Below are positions 1 to 8,228 of a stretch of DNA of 64,000 nt, piece by piece; the stretch's first letter is position 1, and the number at the start of each line of letters is the position of its first letter. The DNA comes from Klebsiella sp. BIGb0138 (GTDB taxonomy: Bacteria > Pseudomonadota > Gammaproteobacteria > Enterobacterales > Enterobacteriaceae), in the NCBI RefSeq assembly GCF_004342285.1, contig NZ_SMCV01000004.1, forward strand, positions 186,001 to 250,000, given 5' to 3'. Below the pieces are notes generated by a model. That model worked only from the letters and a program-made list of their open reading frames with translations, was not told the origin of the DNA and made no database searches. A program made the position numbers and the translations under genes.

Positions 1-700
1 TGAAATTATTCATGTCCAGACCGCTGATCAGAATGGTGTCGAACCCCAGCCAGGCGAGGATCTGTAAGGACCAGTAGACGACGGTTCCGGCATCAAAGAC
101 GCCGTGGCGGATATCGGTGCTAAAGCAGATATCCTGGCGCTCAGGGTGAAAGCGCAGCGCTGCGATATGCTGATAGGTTTTCTGCATTACGCTGCTGGCG
201 ACTTTAGGCTGGTAAATTTTATAGCAGCCGTCCTCAATCAACGCCAGGCGGCAGCGCAGATCGGCCGCATGGCGATCGTAGATTTTGGCGATCCCGTGCA
301 TGGTGGTAAACAGCACAAGATCGGCTTGACCGATCACCGCGCGGATAATGTCGGGTTTTTTGTCGTAAAACTCCATATCGACAATGGTGTAGAACGAAAA
401 CCTGAGCTTCTCCGAGAGAAACCAGGCGCCGTTCACCCCCATCACCGGCACGCTCTCCGGCAGGCGTGAAAAATCAATACCGCGGGTGGAAGGGCCGGTC
501 GCCGTCAGCAAAACCTCGCCATGGGCGCTGTTTTTCAACGCGCTCAGATTGACCAGCGGAACGTTTTGACCTTTGTACCGCAGCGTGCGGATCTCACCGC
601 TTTCGGCGCGGGTGATTTGGGTATAAGGCCAGAGATTTTCGTTGTGGCGCAAGGCCCGCGGGCGCGTGTAGCGGTAGATTTGCTTAAACAGTGAACCCAT
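1..700 (-). CDS. Putative LPS core glycosyltransferase, sialyltransferase-like fold (partial)
   Basis: The gene runs off the left edge, so only the first 233 codons are visible. Its ATG (complement of 698-700) overlaps the waaC stop codon as TAATG, so it is translationally coupled to waaC and is very probably an LPS core gene. The readable protein starts MGSLFKQIYRYTRPRAL. It contains an NGAWFLSEK stretch near residue 90 and ends in an ILISGLDMNN segment. That layout (an early nucleotide-binding Asn-Gly, then an SG-(I/L)-D motif) resembles GT42/Cst-type and WaaZ/DUF115-like transferases. The family link is from memory and is moderate. Donor and acceptor are unknown, and the C-terminal end is missing. 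Confidence 0.6.
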   Translation of the reverse strand, partial: MGSLFKQIYRYTRPRALRHNENLWPYTQITRAESGEIRTLRYKGQNVPLVNLSALKNSAHGEVLLTATGPSTRGIDFSRLPESVPVMGVNGAWFLSEKLRFSFYTIVDMEFYDKKPDIIRAVIGQADLVLFTTMHGIAKIYDRHAADLRCRLALIEDGCYKIYQPKVASSVMQKTYQHIAALRFHPERQDICFSTDIRHGVFDAGTVVYWSLQILAWLGFDTILISGLDMNNF

Positions 701-1671
701 TAAACCAGCCCCTGAGATTGCAGCAGCTGCGCGACGCGATCGGCGGTAATATCCCCGGTTCGGTTGCCGGCTTCCGGGCGCACGACGTACTGATTTTGAC
801 CATAGCCGCCAATCAACCCCGGATCGGTGGGGCCGTACAGCGTAAAATTGGGTTTATCGAGCGCGGCGGTCAGATGGCTCAGGCCGGTGTCGACGGCAAC
901 CACGCCTCTGGCGCCCGCCAGCACCTGGGCGACCTGCTCCAGGCTCATCCGCGGCAGCACTTCGACAAAGTCGTGGCCTTCCGCCAGCCGTCTGGCGCGC
1001 GCTTCCTCATGCGGCGCCCCCCACGGCAGCTTAATGCGTACACCGCGTTCGGCCAGCAGGGCGATAAGCGCCTGCCAGTTGCTCTCCGGCCAGTGCTTAT
1101 CATCGCGGGTCGTGGCATGCAGAAAGACCAGATATGGCGCGGCGGAGGCCGCTTGCTGACGGCTAAAGTGCCGGGCAATGGCGTAGTCACCCTGAATCTC
1201 TGGTCTGGCATAGCCCAGACTTTTGGCGAACAGTTCCCGGGTGCGCTCAACGGCATGCTGCTGCTTAGCGATATGGTGGCGGCGGTTATAGAACAGGCTG
1301 GCCAGCGGCTCGCGGGCGGTTTGCCAGTCCATGCCGTGTTTCACGCCATGCGCCAGGCGGGTGACCAGGGCGGCGCTTTTGACCAACCCCTGCGCATCGA
1401 TAATGGCATCATAGCGCAGCGCCTGGACGGCCTGACGAAAGGCCTGGCGTTCGGCTTTGATCGGCGCGGAAAACCAGGCTTTACGCCAGCGGCGAATAGC
1501 CACCGGAATCACCCGATCGACGCTGTCATGCCAGGAGGGAATCTGGGCGAACCCCTCCTCGACCACCCAGTCAAAACGAATGCCGGGAAGGGCCTGCGCG
1601 GCATCGGTCAGCGCGGGCAGCGTGTGCAGTACGTCGCCCATAGACGAGGTTTTTACAATCAATACCCGCAT
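700..1671 (-). CDS. waaC: ADP-heptose:LPS heptosyltransferase I
   Basis: This gene encodes 323 aa, about the usual length for WaaC/RfaC. The enzyme adds the first L-glycero-D-manno-heptose to Kdo2-lipid A on the cytoplasmic face of the inner membrane. GT9 features are visible. The N-terminus reads MRVLIVKTSSMGDVLHTLPAL, in which Asp13 is the conserved acidic residue. The ADP-heptose-binding motif VDTGLSHLTAAL lies near residue 260. It starts 3 bp after the waaF stop codon and its own stop overlaps the next gene, so it belongs to the hldD-waaF-waaC operon. It appears intact. Confidence 0.95.
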   Translation of the reverse strand: MRVLIVKTSSMGDVLHTLPALTDAAQALPGIRFDWVVEEGFAQIPSWHDSVDRVIPVAIRRWRKAWFSAPIKAERQAFRQAVQALRYDAIIDAQGLVKSAALVTRLAHGVKHGMDWQTAREPLASLFYNRRHHIAKQQHAVERTRELFAKSLGYARPEIQGDYAIARHFSRQQAASAAPYLVFLHATTRDDKHWPESNWQALIALLAERGVRIKLPWGAPHEEARARRLAEGHDFVEVLPRMSLEQVAQVLAGARGVVAVDTGLSHLTAALDKPNFTLYGPTDPGLIGGYGQNQYVVRPEAGNRTGDITADRVAQLLQSQGLV

Positions 1672-1674
1672 CCG

Positions 1675-2733
1675 TTACGCATCCTCATGCTGCGGTTTTT
1701 CCAGCAGCAGCGCGTTCAGCTCTTCGAGGACGCGCTGTGGCGTGATGTCGATCAGGCTCTGATGATAGCCTTCCGCGGCATCGCCCTTACGCACCTTGTG
1801 GTAGCCGCTAATCAGGCGGATAACCCGCGCCTTGTGCGACAGCGGTGGGGTGAAGTCGGGGCTGCTCGGGCCATACAGCGCCACCAGCGGGCGGTTCAGC
1901 GCCGCGGCGACGTGCATCAGGCCGGAATCGTTGCTGACCACTGCTTTACAGGCGGCAATCAGCACTACCGCCTGTTCAAGCTGGGTTTCCCCGGCCAGGT
2001 TACGGCACCACGCCTGCTGCTGGGTGTTCAGCGCGGCAAGGATGTCGTTGCCGGCTTCATGGTCCTTGGTCGAACCGAACAGCAGCACCTGAAAACCTTC
2101 GTCGATTAGCTGCTTTGCCAGCTCGGCGTAGTGGTAGTGCGGCCAACGCTTGGCAGGGCCGAACTCCGCGCCGGGGCAGAAGCCGATCATCGGCCGGTCG
2201 GATGGAAGATTGAAGGCGTTACAGACCTGAGATTTTTCACCTTCGTGGACCTGCAGCTGCGGCCACAGCAGCGGCTGCGGCAGGTCTTTGGCGCTGCGCA
2301 TGACGCCATTATCGTAGGCCAGCGCAACGTAGCGCTCGACCATCAGCGGCCAGGCTTCTTTATCCAGCACCCGCGCGTCATTCAGCAGTCCGTAGCGCAT
2401 TTCACCCCGCCAGCCGGTGCGGTGCGGGATGTTGGCAAAGAAGGGGACCAGCGCCGATTTAAACGAGTTCGGCAGCACATACGCGCGGTCATAACGACGC
2501 TCGCGCAGGCTGTGACCGAGCTTACGCCGTTCGCCGATGGCCAGCGCGCCGTGGCCGAGCGGCATCGGGATCGCTTCGTTAACCTCCGGCATACGCGACA
2601 GCAGCGGACGGCACCATGCTGGCGCCATCACGTCGATGATAGCCTGGGGATAGCGCGCCTTGAGCGTGCGATAGAGACTTTGCGACATCATCATGTCGCC
2701 CACCCATGACGGGCCAACCACCAATATTTTCAT
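1675..2733 (-). CDS. waaF: ADP-heptose:LPS heptosyltransferase II
   Basis: This gene encodes 352 aa, a GT9 enzyme that adds the second heptose to the LPS inner core. The N-terminal GPSWVGDMMMSQSLY motif and the C-terminal NDSGLMHVAAAL nucleotide-sugar motif are typical of WaaF. It lies between hldD and waaC in the conserved order. An ERIC repeat fills the gap between hldD and this gene and reaches to within a few bases of the ATG, so the ribosome binding region of waaF derives from, or abuts, the repeat. Confidence 0.95.
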   Translation of the reverse strand: MKILVVGPSWVGDMMMSQSLYRTLKARYPQAIIDVMAPAWCRPLLSRMPEVNEAIPMPLGHGALAIGERRKLGHSLRERRYDRAYVLPNSFKSALVPFFANIPHRTGWRGEMRYGLLNDARVLDKEAWPLMVERYVALAYDNGVMRSAKDLPQPLLWPQLQVHEGEKSQVCNAFNLPSDRPMIGFCPGAEFGPAKRWPHYHYAELAKQLIDEGFQVLLFGSTKDHEAGNDILAALNTQQQAWCRNLAGETQLEQAVVLIAACKAVVSNDSGLMHVAAALNRPLVALYGPSSPDFTPPLSHKARVIRLISGYHKVRKGDAAEGYHQSLIDITPQRVLEELNALLLEKPQHEDA

Positions 2734-2734
2734 T

Positions 2735-2815
2735 CACTTCATCCTTCAAGCCGTCTCTGCGTTGGCTGCCTGCGTTCACCCCGGTCGCTGACTTCAGTAA
2801 GCTCCCGGAGATTTA
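2735..2815 (-). repeat. ERIC (enterobacterial repetitive intergenic consensus) element
   Basis: On the minus strand this interval reads like the ERIC consensus: a GAGCTTACTGAAGT arm, then GACCGGGGTGAACGC, GCCAACGCAGAG and CTTGAAGGATGAAG. The segment GTAAGCTCCCGGAGATT on the plus strand matches the core of the classical ERIC1R sequence with few changes. The element fills the hldD-waaF gap completely, running from the hldD stop codon almost to the waaF ATG. It is about 80 bp, which corresponds to the shortened form of the 127-bp unit. Confidence 0.85.
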
Positions 2816-3793
2816 CTTAGTTGCCGCCTTGATATCGCTTGAATGATTTTGTGACCCGGCGTCAGTTTCGCGGTTCAGCCAGGCCATATATTCCGTTACG
2901 CCTTCGGCAACGGTCTTAAACGGTTTATCGTAACCTGCGGCGCGCAGATTGGTCAGATCCGCCTGGGTAAATGCCTGGTAACGACCTTTCAGCTTATCCG
3001 GGAACGGGATGTATTCGATGCTGCCTTTCTGGTGGTAAGCCAGCGCGGCATCGGCTACCGCCTGGAAGGATTCCGCGCGGCCGGTGCCGAGGTTGAAAAT
3101 GCCGGATACGCCGTTTTCCCAGAACCACAGGTTCACCGCCGCCACGTCGCCCACGTAGACGAAATCGCGTTTGAAGCCGTCGCTGCCTTCGAACAGTTTC
3201 GGACTTTCGCCATTATTCAGCTGGGTGTTGAGGTGGAAGGCCACGCTCGCCATGCTGCCTTTGTGGCCTTCACGCGGCCCGTAAACGTTGAAGTAACGGA
3301 AGCCGACGATCTGCGAATCCGCTTCCGGCAGGATCTGGCGAACGTATTCGTCAAACAGGAATTTGGAGTAACCGTACACGTTCAGCGGCTGCTCATATTC
3401 GCGGGATTCGATAAAGTCGCGGGTACGGCCGCCGTAGGTCGCCGCAGAAGAGGCGTAGAGGAACGGAATTTGACGCTCCAGGCAGTAGTGCAGCACCTCT
3501 TTTGAGTACTGATAGTTGTTATCCATCATGTACTTGCCGTCCCACTCCGTGGTGGAAGAGCAGGCGCCTTCGTGGAACACCGCTTCAATTTCGCCGAACT
3601 CTTCCCCGGCCATCACCTGGATCAGGAAGTCTTCTTTATCCATGTAATCAGCGATATTCAGGTCTACCAGGTTGGCAAACTTGGTACCGTCTTTCAGATT
3701 ATCTACCACCAGAATGTCGGTAATGCCTTTGTCATTCAGGGCCTTAACGATGTTGCTGCCGATAAAGCCTGCGCCGCCGGTAACGATGATCAT
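2813..3793 (-). CDS. hldD: ADP-L-glycero-D-manno-heptose 6-epimerase
   Basis: HldD (RfaD/GmhD) makes the ADP-L,D-heptose used by WaaC and WaaF. I chose the ATG at 3793 because the protein then begins [16 protein letters not shown], the NADP-binding Rossmann start. An upstream in-frame ATG at 3847 would add 18 residues that do not belong to the family. The SDR YGYSK catalytic motif is near residue 140. The protein is 326 aa, compared with about 310 in E. coli as I recall it. After the usual end (MAWLNR) it carries some 16 extra residues rich in S, N, K and A. This tail ends where the ERIC element begins. Confidence 0.95.
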   Translation of the reverse strand: MIIVTGGAGFIGSNIVKALNDKGITDILVVDNLKDGTKFANLVDLNIADYMDKEDFLIQVMAGEEFGEIEAVFHEGACSSTTEWDGKYMMDNNYQYSKEVLHYCLERQIPFLYASSAATYGGRTRDFIESREYEQPLNVYGYSKFLFDEYVRQILPEADSQIVGFRYFNVYGPREGHKGSMASVAFHLNTQLNNGESPKLFEGSDGFKRDFVYVGDVAAVNLWFWENGVSGIFNLGTGRAESFQAVADAALAYHQKGSIEYIPFPDKLKGRYQAFTQADLTNLRAAGYDKPFKTVAEGVTEYMAWLNRETDAGSQNHSSDIKAATK

Positions 3794-4005
3794 AACTGTA
3801 ACCTTTGAAGTATGGAGTCCAGAGACAATCCGGACATGAATACTCATATCATATCACCACATGAGAAAGGCTTCAGCCATTCACCGAAAAGGGGGTGACG
3901 AGCGTGATTTATGCTGCAAATAATTCATTCAGGCATGCATCATCTCGTATCAGCGTATAGCTTTGGGTAATATGTGCCAAATTTTGCCGAATCTGGAGAG
4001 TTGCA

Positions 4006-5199
4006 ATGCGTGGTGATTTTTACGAACAGTTAGCTAATAACCTGGAGACCGCGCGCGCGGAGGGGTTGTTTAAAGAAGAACGCATTATTACCTCGGCGCA
4101 GCAGGCGGATATTACCGTCGGCGGCAGCAGCGTGATTAACTTCTGCGCCAATAATTATCTGGGGCTGGCTAACCATCCGGAGCTGATCGCCGCGGCGAAA
4201 GCCGGGATGGACAGTCATGGTTTCGGGATGGCTTCCGTGCGTTTCATCTGCGGTACCCAGGATAGCCATAAAGCGCTTGAGAAGAAGCTGGCTGAGTTCC
4301 TCGGCATGGAAGATGCCATTCTTTACTCCTCCTGTTTCGATGCCAACGGCGGCCTGTTTGAAACGCTGTTGGGGCCGGAAGACGCGATTATTTCCGACGC
4401 CCTTAACCACGCTTCGATCATCGACGGCGTGCGCCTGTGTAAAGCGAAACGCTACCGTTATGCCAATAACGATATGCAGGAGCTGGAAGCGCGTCTGAAA
4501 GAGGCGCGTGATGCGGGCGCCCGTCATGTGCTGATCGCGACCGACGGCGTGTTCTCGATGGACGGCGTGATTGCCAACCTCAACGGCGTCTGCGATCTGG
4601 CAGACCGGTACGATGCGCTGGTGATGGTCGATGACTCCCACGCCGTCGGTTTTGTCGGTGAGAACGGTCGCGGCACCCACGAATACTGCAATGTGATGGA
4701 GCGGGTGGATATTATCACCGGCACGCTGGGCAAGGCGCTGGGCGGCGCATCCGGCGGCTATACCGCCGCGCGTAAAGAAGTGGTTGAGTGGCTGCGTCAG
4801 CGCTCACGTCCGTATCTGTTCTCCAACTCGCTGGCCCCGGCTATCGTTTCCGCCTCTATCAAAGTGCTGGAGATGCTGGCGTCCGGCGCTGAGCTGCGCG
4901 ATCGCCTGTGGTCCAACGCGCGTCTGTTCCGCGACAAAATGACCGCGGCGGGCTTTACGCTGGCCGGCGCCGATCACGCGATTATCCCGGTGATGCTGGG
5001 TGAAGCGGTGGTCGCGCAGAACTTTGCCCGTGAGCTGCAAAAAGAAGGGATTTATGTCACCGGGTTCTTCTATCCGGTGGTACCAAAAGGCCAGGCGCGT
5101 ATTCGCACCCAGATGTCGGCGGCGCATACCCCTGAACAAATTGAACGTGCGGTGGCAGCCTTTACCCGCATCGGTAAACAACTGGGCGTGATTGCCTGA
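4006..5199 (+). CDS. kbl: Glycine C-acetyltransferase (2-amino-3-ketobutyrate CoA ligase)
   Basis: This gene encodes 397 aa, an alpha-oxoamine synthase of fold-type I PLP enzymes. It cleaves 2-amino-3-ketobutyrate with CoA to glycine and acetyl-CoA, the second step of threonine degradation. The PLP-lysine motif [14 protein letters not shown] lies near residue 243, and DDSHAVGF and SNSLAP are conserved. A GGAGAG ribosome binding site precedes the ATG. tdh follows after 9 bp in an operon. The 212 bp upstream separate it from divergent hldD; I could not define the promoter there with confidence. Confidence 0.97.
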   Translation: MRGDFYEQLANNLETARAEGLFKEERIITSAQQADITVGGSSVINFCANNYLGLANHPELIAAAKAGMDSHGFGMASVRFICGTQDSHKALEKKLAEFLGMEDAILYSSCFDANGGLFETLLGPEDAIISDALNHASIIDGVRLCKAKRYRYANNDMQELEARLKEARDAGARHVLIATDGVFSMDGVIANLNGVCDLADRYDALVMVDDSHAVGFVGENGRGTHEYCNVMERVDIITGTLGKALGGASGGYTAARKEVVEWLRQRSRPYLFSNSLAPAIVSASIKVLEMLASGAELRDRLWSNARLFRDKMTAAGFTLAGADHAIIPVMLGEAVVAQNFARELQKEGIYVTGFFYPVVPKGQARIRTQMSAAHTPEQIERAVAAFTRIGKQLGVIA

Positions 5200-5208
5200 G
5201 GGTGTGAG

Positions 5209-6234
5209 ATGAAAGCGTTATCCAAACTGAAAGCGGAAGAAGGCATCTGGATGACCGACGTACCGGAACCGGAAGTCGGCCATAACGACCTGCTGATTAA
5301 AATCCGTAAGACCGCGATTTGCGGTACCGACGTACACATCTATAACTGGGATGAGTGGTCGCAAAAAACCATCCCGGTGCCGATGGTAGTAGGGCATGAA
5401 TACGTGGGTGAAGTGGTGGGTATCGGCCAGGAAGTGCGCGGCTTTAAAATTGGCGATCGCGTTTCCGGCGAGGGGCATATTACCTGCGGGCACTGTCGTA
5501 ACTGCCGCGCCGGGCGGACTCACCTGTGCCGCAATACCATCGGCGTGGGCGTTAATCGCCCGGGCTGCTTTGCCGAATATCTGGTGATCCCGGCTTTCAA
5601 TGCCTTCAAAATCCCTGACAATATTTCTGACGATCTGGCATCGATTTTTGACCCGTTTGGTAATGCTGTCCATACCGCGCTCTCCTTCGACCTCGTGGGT
5701 GAGGATGTGCTGGTTTCCGGCGCCGGGCCGATCGGCATTATGGCCGCGGCGGTCGCCAGGCATGTTGGCGCGCGCAATGTGGTGATCACCGACGTCAACG
5801 AGTACCGCCTGGGGCTGGCGCGCAAGCTGGGTGTGACCCGCGCGGTCAATGTCGCGCAGGAGAGCCTGAGCGACGTGATGGCGGAGCTGGGGATGACCGA
5901 AGGGTTCGACGTGGGCCTGGAAATGTCGGGCGCGCCGCCGGCGTTCCGTACCATGCTCGATACCATGAACCACGGCGGCCGGATTGCCATGCTCGGTATT
6001 CCACCGTCGGATATGTCCATCGACTGGACCAAGGTCATCTTCAAGGGGCTGTTTATCAAAGGGATTTATGGCCGTGAAATGTTCGAAACCTGGTACAAAA
6101 TGGCGGCATTAATCCAGTCTGGTCTGGATCTGTCGCCGATCATCACCCACCGTTTCGGCATTGATGAGTTCCAGCAGGGCTTTGACGCGATGCGCTCCGG
6201 TCAGTCCGGTAAAGTGATTCTGAGCTGGGATTAA
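5209..6234 (+). CDS. tdh: L-threonine 3-dehydrogenase
   Basis: This gene encodes 341 aa, the standard length. The enzyme oxidises L-threonine to 2-amino-3-ketobutyrate with NAD+ and acts with Kbl. It is a zinc medium-chain dehydrogenase. Catalytic zinc ligands are in CGTDVHIY (Cys38) and GHEYVGE (His63/Glu64). The structural zinc cluster [15 protein letters not shown] is near residue 90. The Rossmann motif [10 protein letters not shown] is near residue 170. It follows kbl directly and ends before a strong hairpin-T-tract terminator. Confidence 0.97.
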   Translation: MKALSKLKAEEGIWMTDVPEPEVGHNDLLIKIRKTAICGTDVHIYNWDEWSQKTIPVPMVVGHEYVGEVVGIGQEVRGFKIGDRVSGEGHITCGHCRNCRAGRTHLCRNTIGVGVNRPGCFAEYLVIPAFNAFKIPDNISDDLASIFDPFGNAVHTALSFDLVGEDVLVSGAGPIGIMAAAVARHVGARNVVITDVNEYRLGLARKLGVTRAVNVAQESLSDVMAELGMTEGFDVGLEMSGAPPAFRTMLDTMNHGGRIAMLGIPPSDMSIDWTKVIFKGLFIKGIYGREMFETWYKMAALIQSGLDLSPIITHRFGIDEFQQGFDAMRSGQSGKVILSWD

Positions 6235-6250
6235 GCCCGACGGAGACGGC

Positions 6251-6287
6251 AGCCGGGATCGCGCGTTTGACGCCGCGAGCCCGGGCT
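6251..6287. repeat. REP-like imperfect palindrome after tdh
   Basis: The interval contains CCGGG and CCCGG arms with inner GCG/CGC pairing, just downstream of the tdh stop codon. It resembles the other REP-type palindromes in the window but is less regular. It may protect the 3' end of the kbl-tdh message. Confidence 0.35.
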
Positions 6288-6341
6288 TTCGTTGCCGGTG
6301 CGCTAGCAGATGGATAGCGGTTTTGCCAGCGCGAACGTCTT

Positions 6342-6364
6342 AGCGCCTGCGGGCGCTTTTTTTA
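6342..6364 (+). terminator. Rho-independent terminator of kbl-tdh
   Basis: A 6-bp stem AGCGCC/GGCGCT with a TGCG loop is followed by a run of eight T residues. It lies about 110 bp after tdh and separates it from the glycosyltransferase gene, whose own AT-rich leader begins immediately afterwards. Confidence 0.85.
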
Positions 6365-6480
6365 TTTCGATTTGGATAACATTTCTACGATCCTTCCTCG
6401 CAAATGCACTATTTCTAAATCGATTTTTTGCCTATTCGTTTATACAGTTTGTTTACGCACCGTTTAACCTTATAAACACT

Positions 6481-7278
6481 ATGTTTAAACTCTCCGTATG
6501 CTTACTGACCTGTAATTCCGCGCGTCTGCTGCGGGAGGTTGTGCCCCCGCTACTCAAGGTGGCGGATGAATGCATTGTCGTTGACTCAGGGAGTACGGAT
6601 GCGACGCTGGATATCTGCCAGCAATTTGGGTTAACGGTGCATCATCATCCCTATACCACCCACGGGGCGCAGATGAACTATGCCACGGCGCTGGCCAGCC
6701 ACGACTGGGTGCTGTGCATGGATAGCGATGAAATCCTCGATAGCGAAGTCGTCGCCGCCATTCTGCGGCTCAAGGCCGGGCAGGGTAGCGATCCAGGCTG
6801 TGCGTGGCGTCTGCCGCGCTACTGGTATGTGCTGGGGGAGGCGGTCAGAACAATCTATCCCGTCTCTTCGCCGGATTACCCGGTTCGCTTGTTCAATCGT
6901 ACGGTGGCGGCTTTTAATGACCGTCCGGTCGATGATCGGGTGGTCGGTCACTCCCGTTCAAGCAAACTGCCGGGCCGCGTCCGGCACGATACCTTCTATT
7001 CGCTGCATGAAGTGTTTAATAAGCTCAACAGCTATACCACCCGGCTGGTTCAATACCAGAAGGTCAGGCCGTCGCTAAGCCGCGGGATCGTCAGCGCGAC
7101 TGGCGCGTTTTTTAAGTGGTATCTGTTCAGCGGGGCGTGGCGAAACGGAAAAGTGGGGGTTGTTACCGGGCTCTATGCGGCTTTGTACAGCTTTCTGAAG
7201 TATTTTAAAGCCTGGTATGCCGATCAGGATAAACGGGAACCCGTGGCGGATAAACGCCCGGATTCCCGCTCCGTTTAG
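6481..7278 (+). CDS. Family 2 glycosyltransferase (WaaE-like)
   Basis: This gene encodes 265 aa with a GT2 (GT-A) domain. The start MFKLSVCLLTCNSARLL leads into VVDSGSTDATLDI, and the DXD-like metal site DSDEIL is near residue 81. The reading frame stays open upstream to 6310, but that part overlaps the tdh terminator and AT-rich promoter-like DNA, so the ATG at 6481 is preferred. The fold and the DSGSTD motif recall WaaE/KdtX-type LPS core glucosyltransferases. E. coli has the unrelated yibD (waaH) at this place. Its stop overlaps the 3' end of convergent yibQ by 4 bp. Acceptor sugar unknown; a role in LPS or surface glycan is inferred from family and position. Confidence 0.75.
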   Translation: MFKLSVCLLTCNSARLLREVVPPLLKVADECIVVDSGSTDATLDICQQFGLTVHHHPYTTHGAQMNYATALASHDWVLCMDSDEILDSEVVAAILRLKAGQGSDPGCAWRLPRYWYVLGEAVRTIYPVSSPDYPVRLFNRTVAAFNDRPVDDRVVGHSRSSKLPGRVRHDTFYSLHEVFNKLNSYTTRLVQYQKVRPSLSRGIVSATGAFFKWYLFSGAWRNGKVGVVTGLYAALYSFLKYFKAWYADQDKREPVADKRPDSRSV

Positions 7279-8225
7279 TTCGTCGGATTGTCCCAGCCCT
7301 GCCATTTCAGCTGGTAGTACTGCACCAGCGTGCTCTGGCTAATGCTTTCGCTCAGGATGCTAAAGAAGCGGCTGGCGTAAACCGGCTCCGGCGGATGCTT
7401 CGGTTTACAGAATTTCACGCCGCGGAATGGGTTACGCGGCTGCGTTGGCGGTACGGCTTTCGACGGCGGCAGCCCGCTGTCTGGCCTTGAGGTATCGACC
7501 TGCGGCTCGTTCAGCAGGTTGCTCGGACGCACGAGGGTGATATCCGGCGGCAGGTTATAGACCATTTGCTGCAGGACGCGCACCGTGGTGGGGTGCGGAT
7601 GACCGATGGCAATGGCGGAGCCGTTACGGCGCGCCAGCGCGATAGCCCGGTTAAACTGGACGCGGATATCGGCCTCATTCTGGGTATCGTCGAGGAACAC
7701 CTTACGCTTGATCACCTTCACCCCGGTGCCCTGCGCGGCGCGCATCGCCTGAGTATTGCCGATGGTGACGCTATCGAGGAAATAGAGGTTGTAGCGCTCC
7801 AGCGCCTGCATCACCTTTTGCATCCCGAACAGGCTGGAGGTCATCGCGCTCCCCATATGGTTGTTCAGGCCAACGGCGTACGGCACTTTGCCATAGGCGT
7901 CGCGAATGATGCGTTCGATCTCAGCGCTGCTCATATCAGGACGCAGGGTGTCTTTTTCCAGCGGCTGTTTGCTGAGCGGCGCCATCGGCAGGTGAATAAG
8001 CACCTCGTGGCCGAGATTGTGCGCCCTGGTCGCCATTTCACGAGCGTGCGGCGCGTTGGGTAATACGGCGACGGAGAGGGTCGCTGGCAGCGCCAGTACC
8101 TGATTTTCCGTCTGTGGACGATAGCCAAAGTCGTCAATAACAATGGAGAGTTTGCCGGCAAATGCCGGCGATGCCATAGCCAGCGTACCGGCTACCGCGA
8201 GTGCAATTCTGCGAAATTGAAGCAA
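7275..8225 (-). CDS. yibQ: Divergent polysaccharide deacetylase family protein YibQ
   Basis: This gene encodes 316 aa. A signal peptide is visible at the N-terminus (MLQFRRIALAVAGTL, then a cut after AFA). The mature start KLSIVIDDFGYRPQTEN is the hallmark of the divergent polysaccharide deacetylase (DUF610) family, and HLPMAP and GHPHPTT follow. It is exported to the periplasm. It lies 3 bp after envC, as in E. coli, which suggests a cell envelope or division-related role; the biochemical activity is not established to my knowledge. Confidence 0.9.
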   Translation of the reverse strand: MLQFRRIALAVAGTLAMASPAFAGKLSIVIDDFGYRPQTENQVLALPATLSVAVLPNAPHAREMATRAHNLGHEVLIHLPMAPLSKQPLEKDTLRPDMSSAEIERIIRDAYGKVPYAVGLNNHMGSAMTSSLFGMQKVMQALERYNLYFLDSVTIGNTQAMRAAQGTGVKVIKRKVFLDDTQNEADIRVQFNRAIALARRNGSAIAIGHPHPTTVRVLQQMVYNLPPDITLVRPSNLLNEPQVDTSRPDSGLPPSKAVPPTQPRNPFRGVKFCKPKHPPEPVYASRFFSILSESISQSTLVQYYQLKWQGWDNPTN

Positions 8226-8228
8226 AAC

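Noticed and set aside
691..2109. A 472-codon open frame on the plus strand opposite waaC and waaF
   Set aside because: It is antisense to two intact heptosyltransferase genes, has no ribosome site, and its sequence looks like shadow coding of GC-rich DNA.
6310..6480. N-terminal extension of the GT2 gene up to 6310
   Set aside because: It runs through the tdh terminator and its T-tract. The GT2 domain begins at the 6481 ATG.
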